Origin: Mycobacterium sp. MBM
Lineage (GTDB): Bacteria > Actinomycetota > Actinomycetes > Mycobacteriales > Mycobacteriaceae
Reading direction: 5' to 3'
NCBI GenBank assembly: GCA_021648845.1
Contig: JAKJHY010000012.1
Span: 62,001-126,000 of the forward strand
Length of the DNA: 64,000 nt
The notes beneath the pieces were generated by a model. That model had not been told where the DNA came from and made no database searches. It saw only the letters and a program-made list of their open reading frames with translations. Positions 26,381-36,541 of this stretch are shown here, in pieces. Each line of letters opens with the position of its first letter. The stretch's first letter is position 1. The position numbers and the translations under genes are program-made.

Positions 26381-28213
26381 CTAGAGGTACTGCCCCAGGT
26401 TGGACTCGGTATCAATAGCACGGCTGGCGCTACTGCTCTTACCGGTGACGAGCGTGCGGATGTAGACGATCCGCTCGCCCTTCTTGCCGGAGATCCGGGC
26501 CCAGTCATCGGGATTCGTGGTGTTCGGCAGGTCTTCGTTCTCGGCGAACTCGTCGACGATCGAATCCAGCAGGTGCTGGATGCGCAGGCCCTTCTGGCCG
26601 GTCTCCAGCACCGACTTGATGGCGTACTTCTTGGCCCGGTCCACGACGTTCTGGATCATGGCGCCGGAGTTGAAGTCCTTGAAGTACATGACCTCTTTGT
26701 CACCGTTGGCGTAGGTGACCTCGAGGAACCGGTTGTCGTCGATCTCGGCATACATCCGGTCGACGACCCGTTCGATCATCGTCTTGATCGTCAGAGCGCG
26801 GTCGCCGGCGAACTCGTCGAGATCGTCGGCGTTGACCGGCAGGTTCTCCGTCAGGTACTTGGAGAAGATGTCCTGTGCCGCTTCGGCGTCCGGGCGTTCG
26901 ATCTTGATCTTCACGTCGAGGCGGCCGGGCCGCAGGATGGCCGGGTCGATCATGTCCTCCCGGTTGGAGGCACCGATGACGATGACGTTCTCCAAGCCCT
27001 CGACACCGTCGATCTCGCTGAGCAGCTGCGGGACCACGGTGGTCTCGACATCGGAGCTCACGCCGGTGCCACGAGTCCGGAAAATCGAGTCCATCTCGTC
27101 GAAGAAGACGATCACCGGGGTGCCCTCGGACGCCTTCTCGCGTGCCCGCTGGAAGATCAGCCGGATATGCCGCTCGGTTTCCCCGACGAACTTGTTGAGC
27201 AGCTCGGGGCCCTTGATGTTGAGGAAGTAACTCTTGGCCTCCCGTGAGTCCTCACCGCGCAGCTCGGCCATCTTCTTGGCCAACGAGTTGGCCACGGCCT
27301 TGGCGATCAGCGTCTTACCGCAGCCCGGCGGGCCGTAGAGCAGTACGCCCTTGGGCGGGCGCAGCGAGTACTCCCGGTAGAGGTCCTTGTGCAGGAACGG
27401 CAGTTCCACCGCATCGCGGATCTGCTCGATCTGGCGGGTCAGACCACCGATATCGCCGTAGCTGACATCCGGCACCTCCTCGAGCACCAGGTCCTCGACC
27501 TCGGCTTTGGGAATGCGCTCGAAGGCGTATCCGGCCTTGGTGTCGACCAGCAACGAATCGCCGGGCCGGAGCTTGCGCGGTTGGTCGTCCTCGTCGAGTT
27601 GTTCCTCGACACCCTCGGGCAGGAATTCGGCGGCGACCAACGGTTCGGCCAGCCAGACGATCCGTTCCTCGTCGGCGTGGCCGACCACGAGCGCGCGGTG
27701 CCCGTCGGACAGGATCTCGCGCAGCGTGCTGATCTCCCCGACCGCCTCGAAGGTGCCGGCCTCCACGACGGTCAGCGCCTCGTTGAGACGGACCGTCTGG
27801 CCCTGCTTGAGGACGCCGGCGTCGATATTGGGCGATAAGGTCAGGCGCATCTTGCGGCCGGAGGTGAACACGTCGACGGTCTCGTCCTCGTAGGTCGCGA
27901 GCAGCACCCCGTAGCCGCTGGGCGGCTGCCCGAGCCGGTCGACCTCCTCGCGCAGCGCGAGCAGTTGCTGGCGGGCTTCCTTGAGGGTGTCCATCAACTT
28001 GGCGTTGCGCGCCGCCAACGAATCGATACGCGCCTCGAGCTGCTGGACATCGCGGGCGGTACGCAACCCGCTGCCGGCGCCGACGGTGCTCTCGAGTTGT
28101 TCACGCAGGGCTGCCGCCTCGCGGCGCAACCTCTCCAGTTCGGCGGCGTCCGCTGCGGACAGGCTCGATTCGTGGGGTGTTCCGAAATTCTCAGAACGCT
28201 CGGACTCACTCAT
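26381..28213 (-). CDS. mpa: Mycobacterial proteasome ATPase (ARC/Mpa)
   Basis: A 610-aa AAA+ ring ATPase that captures pupylated proteins, unfolds them and feeds them to PrcAB. An N-terminal coiled coil (about 25-100, [19 protein letters not shown]) binds Pup; two OB folds follow; then the AAA module with Walker [13 protein letters not shown], Walker [13 protein letters not shown] and the arginine-finger region. The C-terminus is NLGQYL, the penultimate-Tyr motif that opens the proteasome gate. GGAGGGAG lies 6 nt before the ATG. It is separated from dop by the ectoine and regulator genes. Confidence 0.96.
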   Translation of the reverse strand: MSESERSENFGTPHESSLSAADAAELERLRREAAALREQLESTVGAGSGLRTARDVQQLEARIDSLAARNAKLMDTLKEARQQLLALREEVDRLGQPPSGYGVLLATYEDETVDVFTSGRKMRLTLSPNIDAGVLKQGQTVRLNEALTVVEAGTFEAVGEISTLREILSDGHRALVVGHADEERIVWLAEPLVAAEFLPEGVEEQLDEDDQPRKLRPGDSLLVDTKAGYAFERIPKAEVEDLVLEEVPDVSYGDIGGLTRQIEQIRDAVELPFLHKDLYREYSLRPPKGVLLYGPPGCGKTLIAKAVANSLAKKMAELRGEDSREAKSYFLNIKGPELLNKFVGETERHIRLIFQRAREKASEGTPVIVFFDEMDSIFRTRGTGVSSDVETTVVPQLLSEIDGVEGLENVIVIGASNREDMIDPAILRPGRLDVKIKIERPDAEAAQDIFSKYLTENLPVNADDLDEFAGDRALTIKTMIERVVDRMYAEIDDNRFLEVTYANGDKEVMYFKDFNSGAMIQNVVDRAKKYAIKSVLETGQKGLRIQHLLDSIVDEFAENEDLPNTTNPDDWARISGKKGERIVYIRTLVTGKSSSASRAIDTESNLGQYL

Positions 28214-28358
28214 GTTGCGCTCCCTCCCGCACCGAATGTTGGTGCAGTAACAACTTCAACGCTACCGGCGATTCAGCCTTTGTGTGCGGTCTAGGAATTC
28301 GACACACCAGCAACGCTGTTAACCTCCTTGCTTAGCTTGCCCCATTGAAAGGACCACC

Positions 28359-28853
28359 GTGATCCTGAAATCCCTCGCGATCGCCTTTGTCACCAGCGCC
28401 GCAGCAGCGGGCGCGGTCACTGCAGCGGCGACGGGCGTGTCGTCGGTCGCCGCCGCCGGTGCTCCCGCAATCGCGCCCGTGGTGTGGGACACCCCGCTGC
28501 CGAAGGCTCCCGCACCCGAGTTGCAGGCGCCGTTGACCCAGACGCTGAGCATCCTTGCCGGCCCCGGCTCCTTCTCCGGGAAGGCCACCTACATCCAGGG
28601 TGGTATCGGCCGGATCGAAGCCGTCGCGGCCGACCGTGCCTACAACAACGCTGCGCGGGAAGGCAAGTTCCCGCTGACCTTCAACATCGCCGATATCGAC
28701 GTGAACGGTCCGGTCGCCACGGCCAACGTCACGGCCACGGCCGCGACCGGCGGCACCGCGACGCAACCGGTGACCTTCATCGCCGGCCCGAGCCCCACCG
28801 GATGGCAGGTCTCCAAGCAGTCCGCGCTGGCGCTGCTCTCGGCGGCCGGCTGA
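28359..28853 (+). CDS. Secreted Mtb12/LppK-family protein
   Basis: A 164-aa exported protein. The signal peptide (VILKSLAIAFVTSAAAAGAV...) is followed by a Pro/Ala-rich linker and a domain of about 110 residues similar to the low-molecular-weight antigen Mtb12 family, with GKATYIQGGIGRIEAVAADR and FNIADIDVNGPVATANVTATA. GAAAGGA lies 8 nt before the GTG. It lacks a lipobox, unlike the next gene, which appears to be a lipidated paralogue. Divergent from mpa. Function unknown. Confidence 0.83.
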   Translation: MILKSLAIAFVTSAAAAGAVTAAATGVSSVAAAGAPAIAPVVWDTPLPKAPAPELQAPLTQTLSILAGPGSFSGKATYIQGGIGRIEAVAADRAYNNAAREGKFPLTFNIADIDVNGPVATANVTATAATGGTATQPVTFIAGPSPTGWQVSKQSALALLSAAG

Positions 28854-28866
28854 CCGCCGGGCATCG

Positions 28867-29412
28867 ATGCGCCGCACCTCGGCAGCGGTTCTGAGCGCCA
28901 CCACGATCGTGGTGGCGCTCGGGCTGTCCGGGTGTGGCGAGGAGCCGATCCCGCCGGCGCCCACGACGTCGGCCACAGCCCCGGTGACGGGCATAACGGG
29001 CGCGCCGCAGGCACCGCTGCCACCGCCCGAGGCCCTCACCGGTGTGCTTTCCCGGCTGGCCGATCCCGCGGTCCCCGGCGACCAGAAGGTCGACCTGGTG
29101 CAATATGCCACCGCCGAGGACGCGGCCGCGCTCGACCGCTTCGCCAAGGCCACCGTGGACGGTGGCCTGGCGCCGCTGACGTTCCAGGCCACCGACCTGG
29201 CGTGGTCACCGACCGACTACGGCGATGTGGTGGCCACCGTCACGGTCGGCTCGGCCAATCCGGTGCCGGAAAGCCGGCCGTTCACCTTTCCCATGCAGTT
29301 CACCCTCAACGAAGGCGCGTGGCAGCTGACCCGGGTCACCGCGGACCAGTTGCTCGAGCTCGGGCCCAGCGCATCCTCGGCGCCGCCCGCCCCGGCCGAA
29401 CCCCCGCGGTAA
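28867..29412 (+). CDS. lppK: Lipoprotein LppK
   Basis: A 181-aa lipoprotein with a signal peptide ending in the lipobox LSGC (Cys22). A Pro/Thr-rich linker leads to an Mtb12-like domain (ALTGVLSRLADPAVPGDQKV ... LTFQATDLAWSPTDYGDVVA), and a Pro/Ala-rich tail ends the protein. It starts 13 bp after its paralogue, so the two probably form an operon. M. tuberculosis lppK (Rv2116) has the same place beside mpa and trmI. It should be anchored to the outer face of the cell membrane. Confidence 0.87.
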   Translation: MRRTSAAVLSATTIVVALGLSGCGEEPIPPAPTTSATAPVTGITGAPQAPLPPPEALTGVLSRLADPAVPGDQKVDLVQYATAEDAAALDRFAKATVDGGLAPLTFQATDLAWSPTDYGDVVATVTVGSANPVPESRPFTFPMQFTLNEGAWQLTRVTADQLLELGPSASSAPPAPAEPPR

Positions 29413-29418
29413 GCCCGC

Positions 29419-31178
<1,760 letters not shown>

Positions 31179-31182
<4 letters not shown>

Positions 31183-31973
31183 GCGACTGCCATTACCGGT
31201 GGATGGCCGAGACCGACGGATTTCAGGTGTTCGAGTCGACCCCGGGCACCGCCAGCAATTGGGATGCCGCCATCCAGCACGGGTCGCCCCCGTTGGCGCT
31301 GCTCACCAGAGCGATCGAGGAGCTCTACGTGGACCGCCCGCAGCTGCGGGTCGGGCGAGTGCTGCTCGACATCCTGGGCGCCATCCCGGTGGCGCCGGTG
31401 CGGGTGCGGGCCTGGGTGCAGCGGCCCGGCACGCGGATCACCTTGGCGGTCGCCGAGATGCGCACCGTGCACGGTACCGACCGCGTGCTGGCCCGGGTGA
31501 GTGCCTGGCTATTGGCCACCAGTGACACCGCCGATGCCGTCACCGATCGGTATCCGCCGCTCGTGGAGGGTACGGCGACGGACAACCCGCACGGATGGAT
31601 GGGCGTTCCCGGATATCTGAACACCGTCAGCTGGCGCCGACAGGTGACCGAACCGGGCGAGCCCGCCGTGGTCTGGATGAGTCCACTCGTGCCGCTGGTC
31701 GATGCCGAACCGTTGACGGATCTGCAGCGGTTGGCCATGGTGGTCGATTCGGCCAACGGTGTCGGGGCCGTGCTGGATCCCGACGAGTTCGTGTTCATGA
31801 ACACCGATACCGCGGTACACCTGCATCGCGCGCCGATCGGGAACGATTTCGCCCTACGCGCTCGAGGCTCGATCGGTCCGGACGGAATCGGGGTCACGAC
31901 GGCCGATATCTTCGACCGACGGGGTTTCATCGGCACGTCGGCGCAGACGCTGCTCGTGCAGCGTCGCGACTGA
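31179..31973 (+). CDS. Acyl-CoA thioesterase-like (double hotdog) protein
   Basis: A 264-aa protein whose GTG start overlaps the nuclease stop (GTGA). The layout fits TesB-like thioesterases: an N-terminal hotdog half with HGSPPLALLTRAIEEL and LGAIPVAPVRVRAWVQRPG, and a C-terminal half with DSANGVGAVLDPDEFVFMN and the MNTDTAVHLHR segment near the active site. A longer reading from 30840 lies over the nuclease gene and is rejected. The substrate is unknown; fatty acyl-CoA is the family expectation. Confidence 0.8.
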
Positions 31974-32003
31974 TCGCCGCGCAGGCCGCCAAATATGTAT
32001 TTG

Positions 32004-32017
32004 CATCTATATAGATG
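32004..32017 (+). promoter_or_regulatory. Perfect 14-bp palindromic operator of the ArsR cassette
   Basis: CATCTATATAGATG is a perfect palindrome in AT-rich DNA of an otherwise GC-rich region. It ends 18 bp before the GTG of the ArsR-type repressor and just upstream of a CATAAT -10. It is the obvious binding site for a homodimeric repressor. The palindrome is seen; autoregulation is inferred. Confidence 0.6.
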
Positions 32018-32023
32018 GCAGCG

Positions 32024-32029
32024 CATAAT
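32024..32029 (+). promoter_or_regulatory. Candidate -10 (CATAAT) of the ArsR-SRPBCC-flavodoxin operon
   Basis: CATAAT ends 6 nt before the GTG at 32036, consistent with a leaderless mRNA. The palindrome at 32004-32017 would block polymerase when occupied. Confidence 0.5.
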
Positions 32030-32035
32030 AGGCCT

Positions 32036-32347
32036 GTGGACGTTTTCGAGGCGGTCGCAGAACCGCACCGGCGCACCCTGCTCGACACCCTGCGCCGCGG
32101 TGAGCGCACCGCAGGCGAACTCGTCGACACCCTGCCCGGCCTCACCCAGCCAACGGTCTCACGGCACCTGCGGGTGCTCCGGGAGGTCGGACTGGTCGAG
32201 GTCCGCTCCGATGCCCAGCGCCGCATCTACGCACTGCGGGCCGACGGCCTGGTCGAGATGGACGAGTGGCTGAACCGCTACCGGCACTTCTGGACGGCCC
32301 ACCTGGACGCCCTCGAGCGCCACCTCGACAACCCGGAGCGGTCATGA
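32036..32347 (+). CDS. ArsR-family winged-helix repressor
   Basis: A 103-aa regulator with the typical start VDVFEAVAEPHRRTLLDTLR and recognition helix region LTQPTVSRHLRVLREVGLVEV. It has no cysteines of a metal site, so it belongs to the SRPBCC-linked ArsR group and not to metal sensors. An ATG at 32015 would put the start inside the palindromic operator; the GTG at 32036 matches the family N-terminus and the -10 spacing. First gene of a three-gene operon, coupled by ATGA to the next. Confidence 0.88.
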   Translation: MDVFEAVAEPHRRTLLDTLRRGERTAGELVDTLPGLTQPTVSRHLRVLREVGLVEVRSDAQRRIYALRADGLVEMDEWLNRYRHFWTAHLDALERHLDNPERS

Positions 32348-32859
32348 GCGATACCGCCGGCGAACTGATCATCGACTCCGACCGCGCCACGCTGCGTTTC
32401 GATCGCTGGCTCGCGCATCCGCCGGCCACGGTCTGGGCGGCGCTCACCGAACCAGCGCAGCGCGCCCGGTGGATCGGCCCCACCGTCATCGAACCGCGCG
32501 TCGGCGGACACATCGACATGGTTCCGACCGATCCCCCGAACCCCGAAGCCGTCAAGCGGATGACCGGACGGATCACCGTCTGGGACCCACCACACGTGCT
32601 CGAACACGAATGGAACCAGCGGATCGCCGAACCGGGATATGTGCGCTACGAACTGCACCCCGAAAACGCCGGCACCCGTTTGGTGCTCACCCACCGCGGC
32701 CTCGGCGTGCGCAATGCCGGCGGCTTCCGGCCGGGCACCCATGCGTTCCTGGACCGACTCACCGCACTACTGGACGGAGCGCCGCTTCCGCCCTGGCGCG
32801 ACCGCTATCGCCAACTGGCACAGACGATCTACCGCGGAGGAGATACCGATGATGTCTGA
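32344..32859 (+). CDS. SRPBCC/AHSA1-domain protein
   Basis: A 171-aa START-like protein of the activator-of-Hsp90 type. It has RFDRWLAHPPATVWAALTEP, the RWIGPTVIEPRVGG strand and the WDPPHVLEHEW and TRLVLTHRGLG segments of this family. The ATG overlaps the ArsR stop (ATGA). ArsR-SRPBCC pairs are very common in actinobacteria, where the second protein is thought to bind a small hydrophobic ligand. The ligand is unknown. Confidence 0.88.
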   Translation: MSDTAGELIIDSDRATLRFDRWLAHPPATVWAALTEPAQRARWIGPTVIEPRVGGHIDMVPTDPPNPEAVKRMTGRITVWDPPHVLEHEWNQRIAEPGYVRYELHPENAGTRLVLTHRGLGVRNAGGFRPGTHAFLDRLTALLDGAPLPPWRDRYRQLAQTIYRGGDTDDV

Positions 32860-33451
32860 TACCACCCCCACCGTCGCGGTGGCATGCCACTCCGGCTTCG
32901 GCCACACCGCCACCTTGGCCGGCGCCGTCGCCGACGGCGCCCGCGAGGCGGGTGCCCACGTCGACATGGTCGACCTCGGTGAGCTGACCGACAGTGCATG
33001 GGCCACCCTCGACACCGCCGACGCCATCATCTTCGGCGCACCCACCTACATGGGCAACATCTCGGCAGGCTTCCAGGCATTCGCCGAACAGACCGGACGA
33101 CGCTGCGTGACCGGGGCCTGGCGGGACAAGGTGGCAGCCGGATTCACCAACTCCGGCGCCAAGAGCGGTGACAAGCTCACCGCGTTGATCTCGCTGTCCG
33201 TCTTCGCCGCCCAGCACCACATGCATTGGGTCAACCTGGGTTTGGGTCCGGGATGGAACAGCTCCGCGGGCAGCGAACACGACCTCAACCGGCTCGGATT
33301 CTGGCTGGGTGCCGGCGCCCAGACCGATGTCGACGCCGATCGCCAGGATGTGCATCCCGCCGATCTGGCGACGTTCACCCATCTGGGCGGGCGCGTCGCG
33401 CAGGTGGCCGCCGAACTCAACGCGGGTCGCGCCGTCAGGTCAGTGGCTTGA
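32849..33451 (+). CDS. Flavodoxin/NADPH-dependent FMN reductase-like protein
   Basis: A 200-aa flavodoxin-fold protein, WrbA-like. The FMN phosphate loop is seen in HSGFGHTATLAGAV, the flavin-stacking region in FGAPTYMGNISAGFQAF, and the third loop near AGFTNSGAKSGDKL. It starts at one of two adjacent ATGs behind GGAGGAG and overlaps the SRPBCC gene by 11 bp, so all three are coupled. It probably reduces quinones or nitro compounds. It ends 17 bp inside the convergent oxidoreductase gene. Confidence 0.86.
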   Translation: MMSDTTPTVAVACHSGFGHTATLAGAVADGAREAGAHVDMVDLGELTDSAWATLDTADAIIFGAPTYMGNISAGFQAFAEQTGRRCVTGAWRDKVAAGFTNSGAKSGDKLTALISLSVFAAQHHMHWVNLGLGPGWNSSAGSEHDLNRLGFWLGAGAQTDVDADRQDVHPADLATFTHLGGRVAQVAAELNAGRAVRSVA

Positions 33452-34814
33452 GATCCTGCAGCAGCGTCGGCACCAGCTCGCTGACGGTGGGATGAATGTG
33501 CATGGTGCGCGAGATCGCGGTGTAGGGCAATTTGGCGGTCATCACATCGAGGATCGCGTGCACCACCTCGTCACCGCCGACACCGAGAATGGACGCCCCG
33601 AGGATCTCCTCGGTGTCGGCGTCGACCACGACCTTCATGAAGCCCTGGGTCTCACCCTTCTCCACGGCCCGACCGACGCGGGTCATCGGCCGCATGCCCA
33701 CCAACGCTTTTCGACCCGAGCGACGCACCTCGTCGGCGGTCATCCCGGCCCGGCCCAGCGGCGGGTCGATGTAGAGCGCATAGGTGGGCACCCGGTCGCT
33801 GACCCGACGCGGATCATCATCGAGCAGATTGGCCGCCACGATCTCGAAGTCGTTGTAGGAGGTGTGGGTGAAGGCGCCCTTACCGTTACAGTCCCCCATC
33901 GCCCAGATGTGCTCGACGTTGGTGCGCAGCATGTCGTCGACCTCGATATAGCCGCGGCTGTCGGTGCGCACGCCGGCGTTCTCCAACCCGAGGTCGTCGG
34001 TGTTGGGCACCCTGCCCACCGCGATCAATGCGTGGCTACCGGCGATCGGTGCCGCACCGGAGCGCGGGGTGACCTCGAACCCGTTGTCCAGCTTGGTGAA
34101 CCGGATATCGTCGGCCCCGAGCTGGATCTCGATGCCCTCGGCCTCCAGGATGGCGAGGATGGCCGCCGAGACATCCTCGTCCTCACGCGATGTCAGTCGC
34201 GGCCCGCGCTCGATCACCGTCACCCGGGCGCCGAACCGCCGGTACATCTGCGCGAACTCCAGCGCGATATAGCTGCCGCCGATGACCACGAGATGTTCGG
34301 GCAGCGTGTCGAGTTCGAGCAGGGACACATTGGTCAGGTAGTCGATATCGTCCAGGCCCGCAATATCGGGGATCACGGCACGGCCACCGACATTGAGGAA
34401 GATGCGCGCTGCCCGCAGCAATCGCCCGTCGAGATCGATGGTGTGCGGATCGACGAACCGGGCGTGCCCGCGCAGCAGGGTGGCGCCGTCCATCCCCTCG
34501 ATCCAGTTCTCGACCCCGCGCCGGTCACCCTGCACGATCTTGTCCTTGCGGGCTTTCACCGCGGCCATGTCGACGCTGACACTGCCGGTGCCGATACCGA
34601 ATTCGGGTCCGCGCCGGGCGATGTGGGCGGCGTGGGCACTGGCCACCAGCGTCTTGGTCGGGATGCACCCGTAGTTGACACAGGTGCCGCCGACCAGTTT
34701 GCGTTCGATAACCGCGACCCGGTGTCCGCGCTCGGTCAGTCGGCCCGCCAGCGGAGGACCGGCCTGGCCTGCGCCGACGACGATGGCGTCGAACTCGGTC
34801 ACCGGCTGCGCCAT
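33435..34814 (-). CDS. Pyridine nucleotide-disulfide oxidoreductase (mercuric reductase-like)
   Basis: A 459-aa class I flavin disulfide reductase. It has the FAD loop AIVVGAGQAGPPLAG, the redox pair in GGTCVNYGCIPTKT, the NAD(P) loop VVIGGSYIALEFAQ, the second FAD motif IWAMGDCNGKGAFTH, and a dimerisation domain ending with the HIHPTVSEL catalytic His. No N-terminal HMA domain or C-terminal Cys pair is seen, so true mercury reduction is unlikely. The electron acceptor is unknown. It overlaps the upstream DUF4126 gene by one base. Confidence 0.87.
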   Translation of the reverse strand: MAQPVTEFDAIVVGAGQAGPPLAGRLTERGHRVAVIERKLVGGTCVNYGCIPTKTLVASAHAAHIARRGPEFGIGTGSVSVDMAAVKARKDKIVQGDRRGVENWIEGMDGATLLRGHARFVDPHTIDLDGRLLRAARIFLNVGGRAVIPDIAGLDDIDYLTNVSLLELDTLPEHLVVIGGSYIALEFAQMYRRFGARVTVIERGPRLTSREDEDVSAAILAILEAEGIEIQLGADDIRFTKLDNGFEVTPRSGAAPIAGSHALIAVGRVPNTDDLGLENAGVRTDSRGYIEVDDMLRTNVEHIWAMGDCNGKGAFTHTSYNDFEIVAANLLDDDPRRVSDRVPTYALYIDPPLGRAGMTADEVRRSGRKALVGMRPMTRVGRAVEKGETQGFMKVVVDADTEEILGASILGVGGDEVVHAILDVMTAKLPYTAISRTMHIHPTVSELVPTLLQDLKPLT

Positions 34815-35296
34815 CAGATCAGGCTGACCAGGAACGCGACCAGGAACCCACCGCCCACGGCGATACCGTCCTCCAGGAATGCGCCGGGACGGTCGTTACC
34901 GTTGTTGGCGGCGCCCAGCCTGGCGCGCAACTCGGCGCCGGCCAGTGTGCCGAGCACCGCTCCGACGATCCCCGCCCCGGTGGCCGAGAAGGTGTGGAAG
35001 AACGCGCTGCCGATGACCGCGCCGGCGAAACCGCCGGTGACCAACCGGGTGATGAACTGCGCGGGGACCTTGCGGCTCGGGGTCTTCGGAAGTTGGTCGG
35101 TGACGAGTTCACCGACCAACAGAATGGTCAGCACGGTCACCGTGATGGGGTGTCCGACCCATTCGGACCACTTGTCGGCGACCTCGATCCAGCCGAGCAG
35201 CGCGCCCCACGCGACCACGGCCGGTGCCGTCATCGCGCGCAGACCCGCGATGACACCGACCAGCACTGCCAGCACCAGAACCAGAACCTGCGTCAT
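34814..35296 (-). CDS. DUF4126 membrane protein (Rv2120c-like)
   Basis: A 160-aa protein with four or five hydrophobic helices (VLVLVLAVLVGVIAGLRAM, VLTILLVGELVTD, GAVIGSAFFHTF, GIAVGGGFLVAFLVSLI) and an internal GxxxG-rich pattern. It corresponds in position to Rv2120c, between the nuclease region and hisG. No function is known for the family. The stop overlaps the start of the downstream oxidoreductase, so the two are coupled. Confidence 0.82.
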   Translation of the reverse strand: MTQVLVLVLAVLVGVIAGLRAMTAPAVVAWGALLGWIEVADKWSEWVGHPITVTVLTILLVGELVTDQLPKTPSRKVPAQFITRLVTGGFAGAVIGSAFFHTFSATGAGIVGAVLGTLAGAELRARLGAANNGNDRPGAFLEDGIAVGGGFLVAFLVSLI

Positions 35297-35360
35297 CGAA
35301 CCTCCACACGGTGGATGGACATCCGGACGCTAGCATGCGCGACCGTCTCGCGCGCCGTGA

Positions 35361-36215
35361 TCAGAACCGGCAGAACCGGATGTCCGATGCCAGGATCGCC
35401 TTGGCGCCGATCGCGGCAAGCTGGTCCATGATGGCGTTGACCTCCCGGCGTGGTACCAGTGCCCGGACCGCCACCCAGTCGGGGTCGGCGAGCGGGGCGA
35501 TGGTGGGCGACTCGAGACCAGGGGTGACCGCGCTGGCCTCTTCGAGGACACTGCGCGGGCAGTCGTAATCCAGCATGAGGTACTGCTGACCGAACACCAC
35601 GCCCTGTACCCGGGCGGCCAGTTGATCACGGGCGGGATCAGTCACCGTGTCGGCGCGCTCGATCAGGATCGCCTCGGAATCGCACAGCGACTCGCCGAAG
35701 GCGACCAGGTTGTGCAGCCCCAGGGTGCGTCCGGAACCGACGATATCGGCGATCACGTCGGCCACGCCGAGCTGGATGGAGATCTCCACCGCGCCGTCGA
35801 GGCGGATGACGGTGGCCTCGATGCCGTTGTCGGCCAAGTTCTTACGGACGAGGTTCGGGTAGGCGGTGGCGATCCGCTTGCCTGCCAACGCGTCCACCGT
35901 CCAGTCCTGGCCCTTGGGTGCGGCGTACCGGAAGGTCGACGACCCGAAGCCCAACGCCAACCGTTCACGGACCGGGGCGTCGGATTCGGCGGCCAGGTCG
36001 CGGCCGGTGATCCCGAGATCGAGTTCCCCGGAACCCACGTAGATCGCGATGTCCTTGGGTCGCAGGAAGAAGAACTCGACATTGTTGGCCGGGTCGACGA
36101 CGGTCAGATCCTTGGGATCGGTGCGTCGCCGGTAGCCGGCCTCCGACAGGATCTCGGCGGCCGATTCGCTGAGCGCACCCTTGTTGGGTACCGCCACCCG
36201 AAGCGTGGACATCAC
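35361..36215 (-). CDS. hisG: ATP phosphoribosyltransferase, long form
   Basis: A 284-aa enzyme for the first committed step of histidine synthesis, joining ATP and PRPP. Catalytic domains I and II are recognised by [15 protein letters not shown] and [11 protein letters not shown] (PRPP loop). The C-terminal ACT-like domain ([19 protein letters not shown]) is the histidine feedback site, present only in the long, hexameric form. The ATG overlaps the hisE stop (4 bp), giving a hisE-hisG operon. Confidence 0.96.
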   Translation of the reverse strand: MMSTLRVAVPNKGALSESAAEILSEAGYRRRTDPKDLTVVDPANNVEFFFLRPKDIAIYVGSGELDLGITGRDLAAESDAPVRERLALGFGSSTFRYAAPKGQDWTVDALAGKRIATAYPNLVRKNLADNGIEATVIRLDGAVEISIQLGVADVIADIVGSGRTLGLHNLVAFGESLCDSEAILIERADTVTDPARDQLAARVQGVVFGQQYLMLDYDCPRSVLEEASAVTPGLESPTIAPLADPDWVAVRALVPRREVNAIMDQLAAIGAKAILASDIRFCRF

Positions 36216-36493
36216 AGGTTCCGGTAGACGTCATCGAGGGACAGACCACGCGAGAGCATCAGCACCTGGGTCCAGTACAGCAGCTGGCTGATCTCCTCGG
36301 CCAACGCCGCATCGCTCTCGTGCTCGGCCGCCAGCCATACCTCGCCGGCCTCTTCGAGGATCTTCTTGCCCAGGCCATGCACGCCGGCGTCCAGCGCGGC
36401 GACCGTGCCGCTACCGGCCGGCCGGGTCTGCGCTTTCTCACTGAGCTCGGCGAACAGGCCTTCGAAGGTCTTCACGGACCGAAATTCTTTCAC
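36212..36493 (-). CDS. hisE: Phosphoribosyl-ATP pyrophosphatase
   Basis: A 93-aa all-alpha MazG-like enzyme that hydrolyses phosphoribosyl-ATP to the AMP form, the second step of histidine synthesis. The metal-binding helix pattern is seen in [17 protein letters not shown] and [18 protein letters not shown] at 36505 would add four residues. The GTG at 36493 gives [14 protein letters not shown] and the same length as I recall for M. tuberculosis HisE; the choice is not certain as neither has a clear ribosome site. Confidence 0.92.
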   Translation of the reverse strand: MKEFRSVKTFEGLFAELSEKAQTRPAGSGTVAALDAGVHGLGKKILEEAGEVWLAAEHESDAALAEEISQLLYWTQVLMLSRGLSLDDVYRNL

Positions 36494-36541
36494 GCGGTCC
36501 GGCACGCGGTCACGCGGGTTTGCCTGGCGGCGGCCAACCGG

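Noticed and set aside
33435..34814. True mercuric reductase (merA)
   Set aside because: There is no HMA domain, no C-terminal vicinal Cys pair and no mer genes nearby. Only the general disulfide reductase fold is supported.
33309..35333. 674-aa plus-strand open frame
   Set aside because: It is antisense to the oxidoreductase and DUF4126 genes and has no motif or plausible start.
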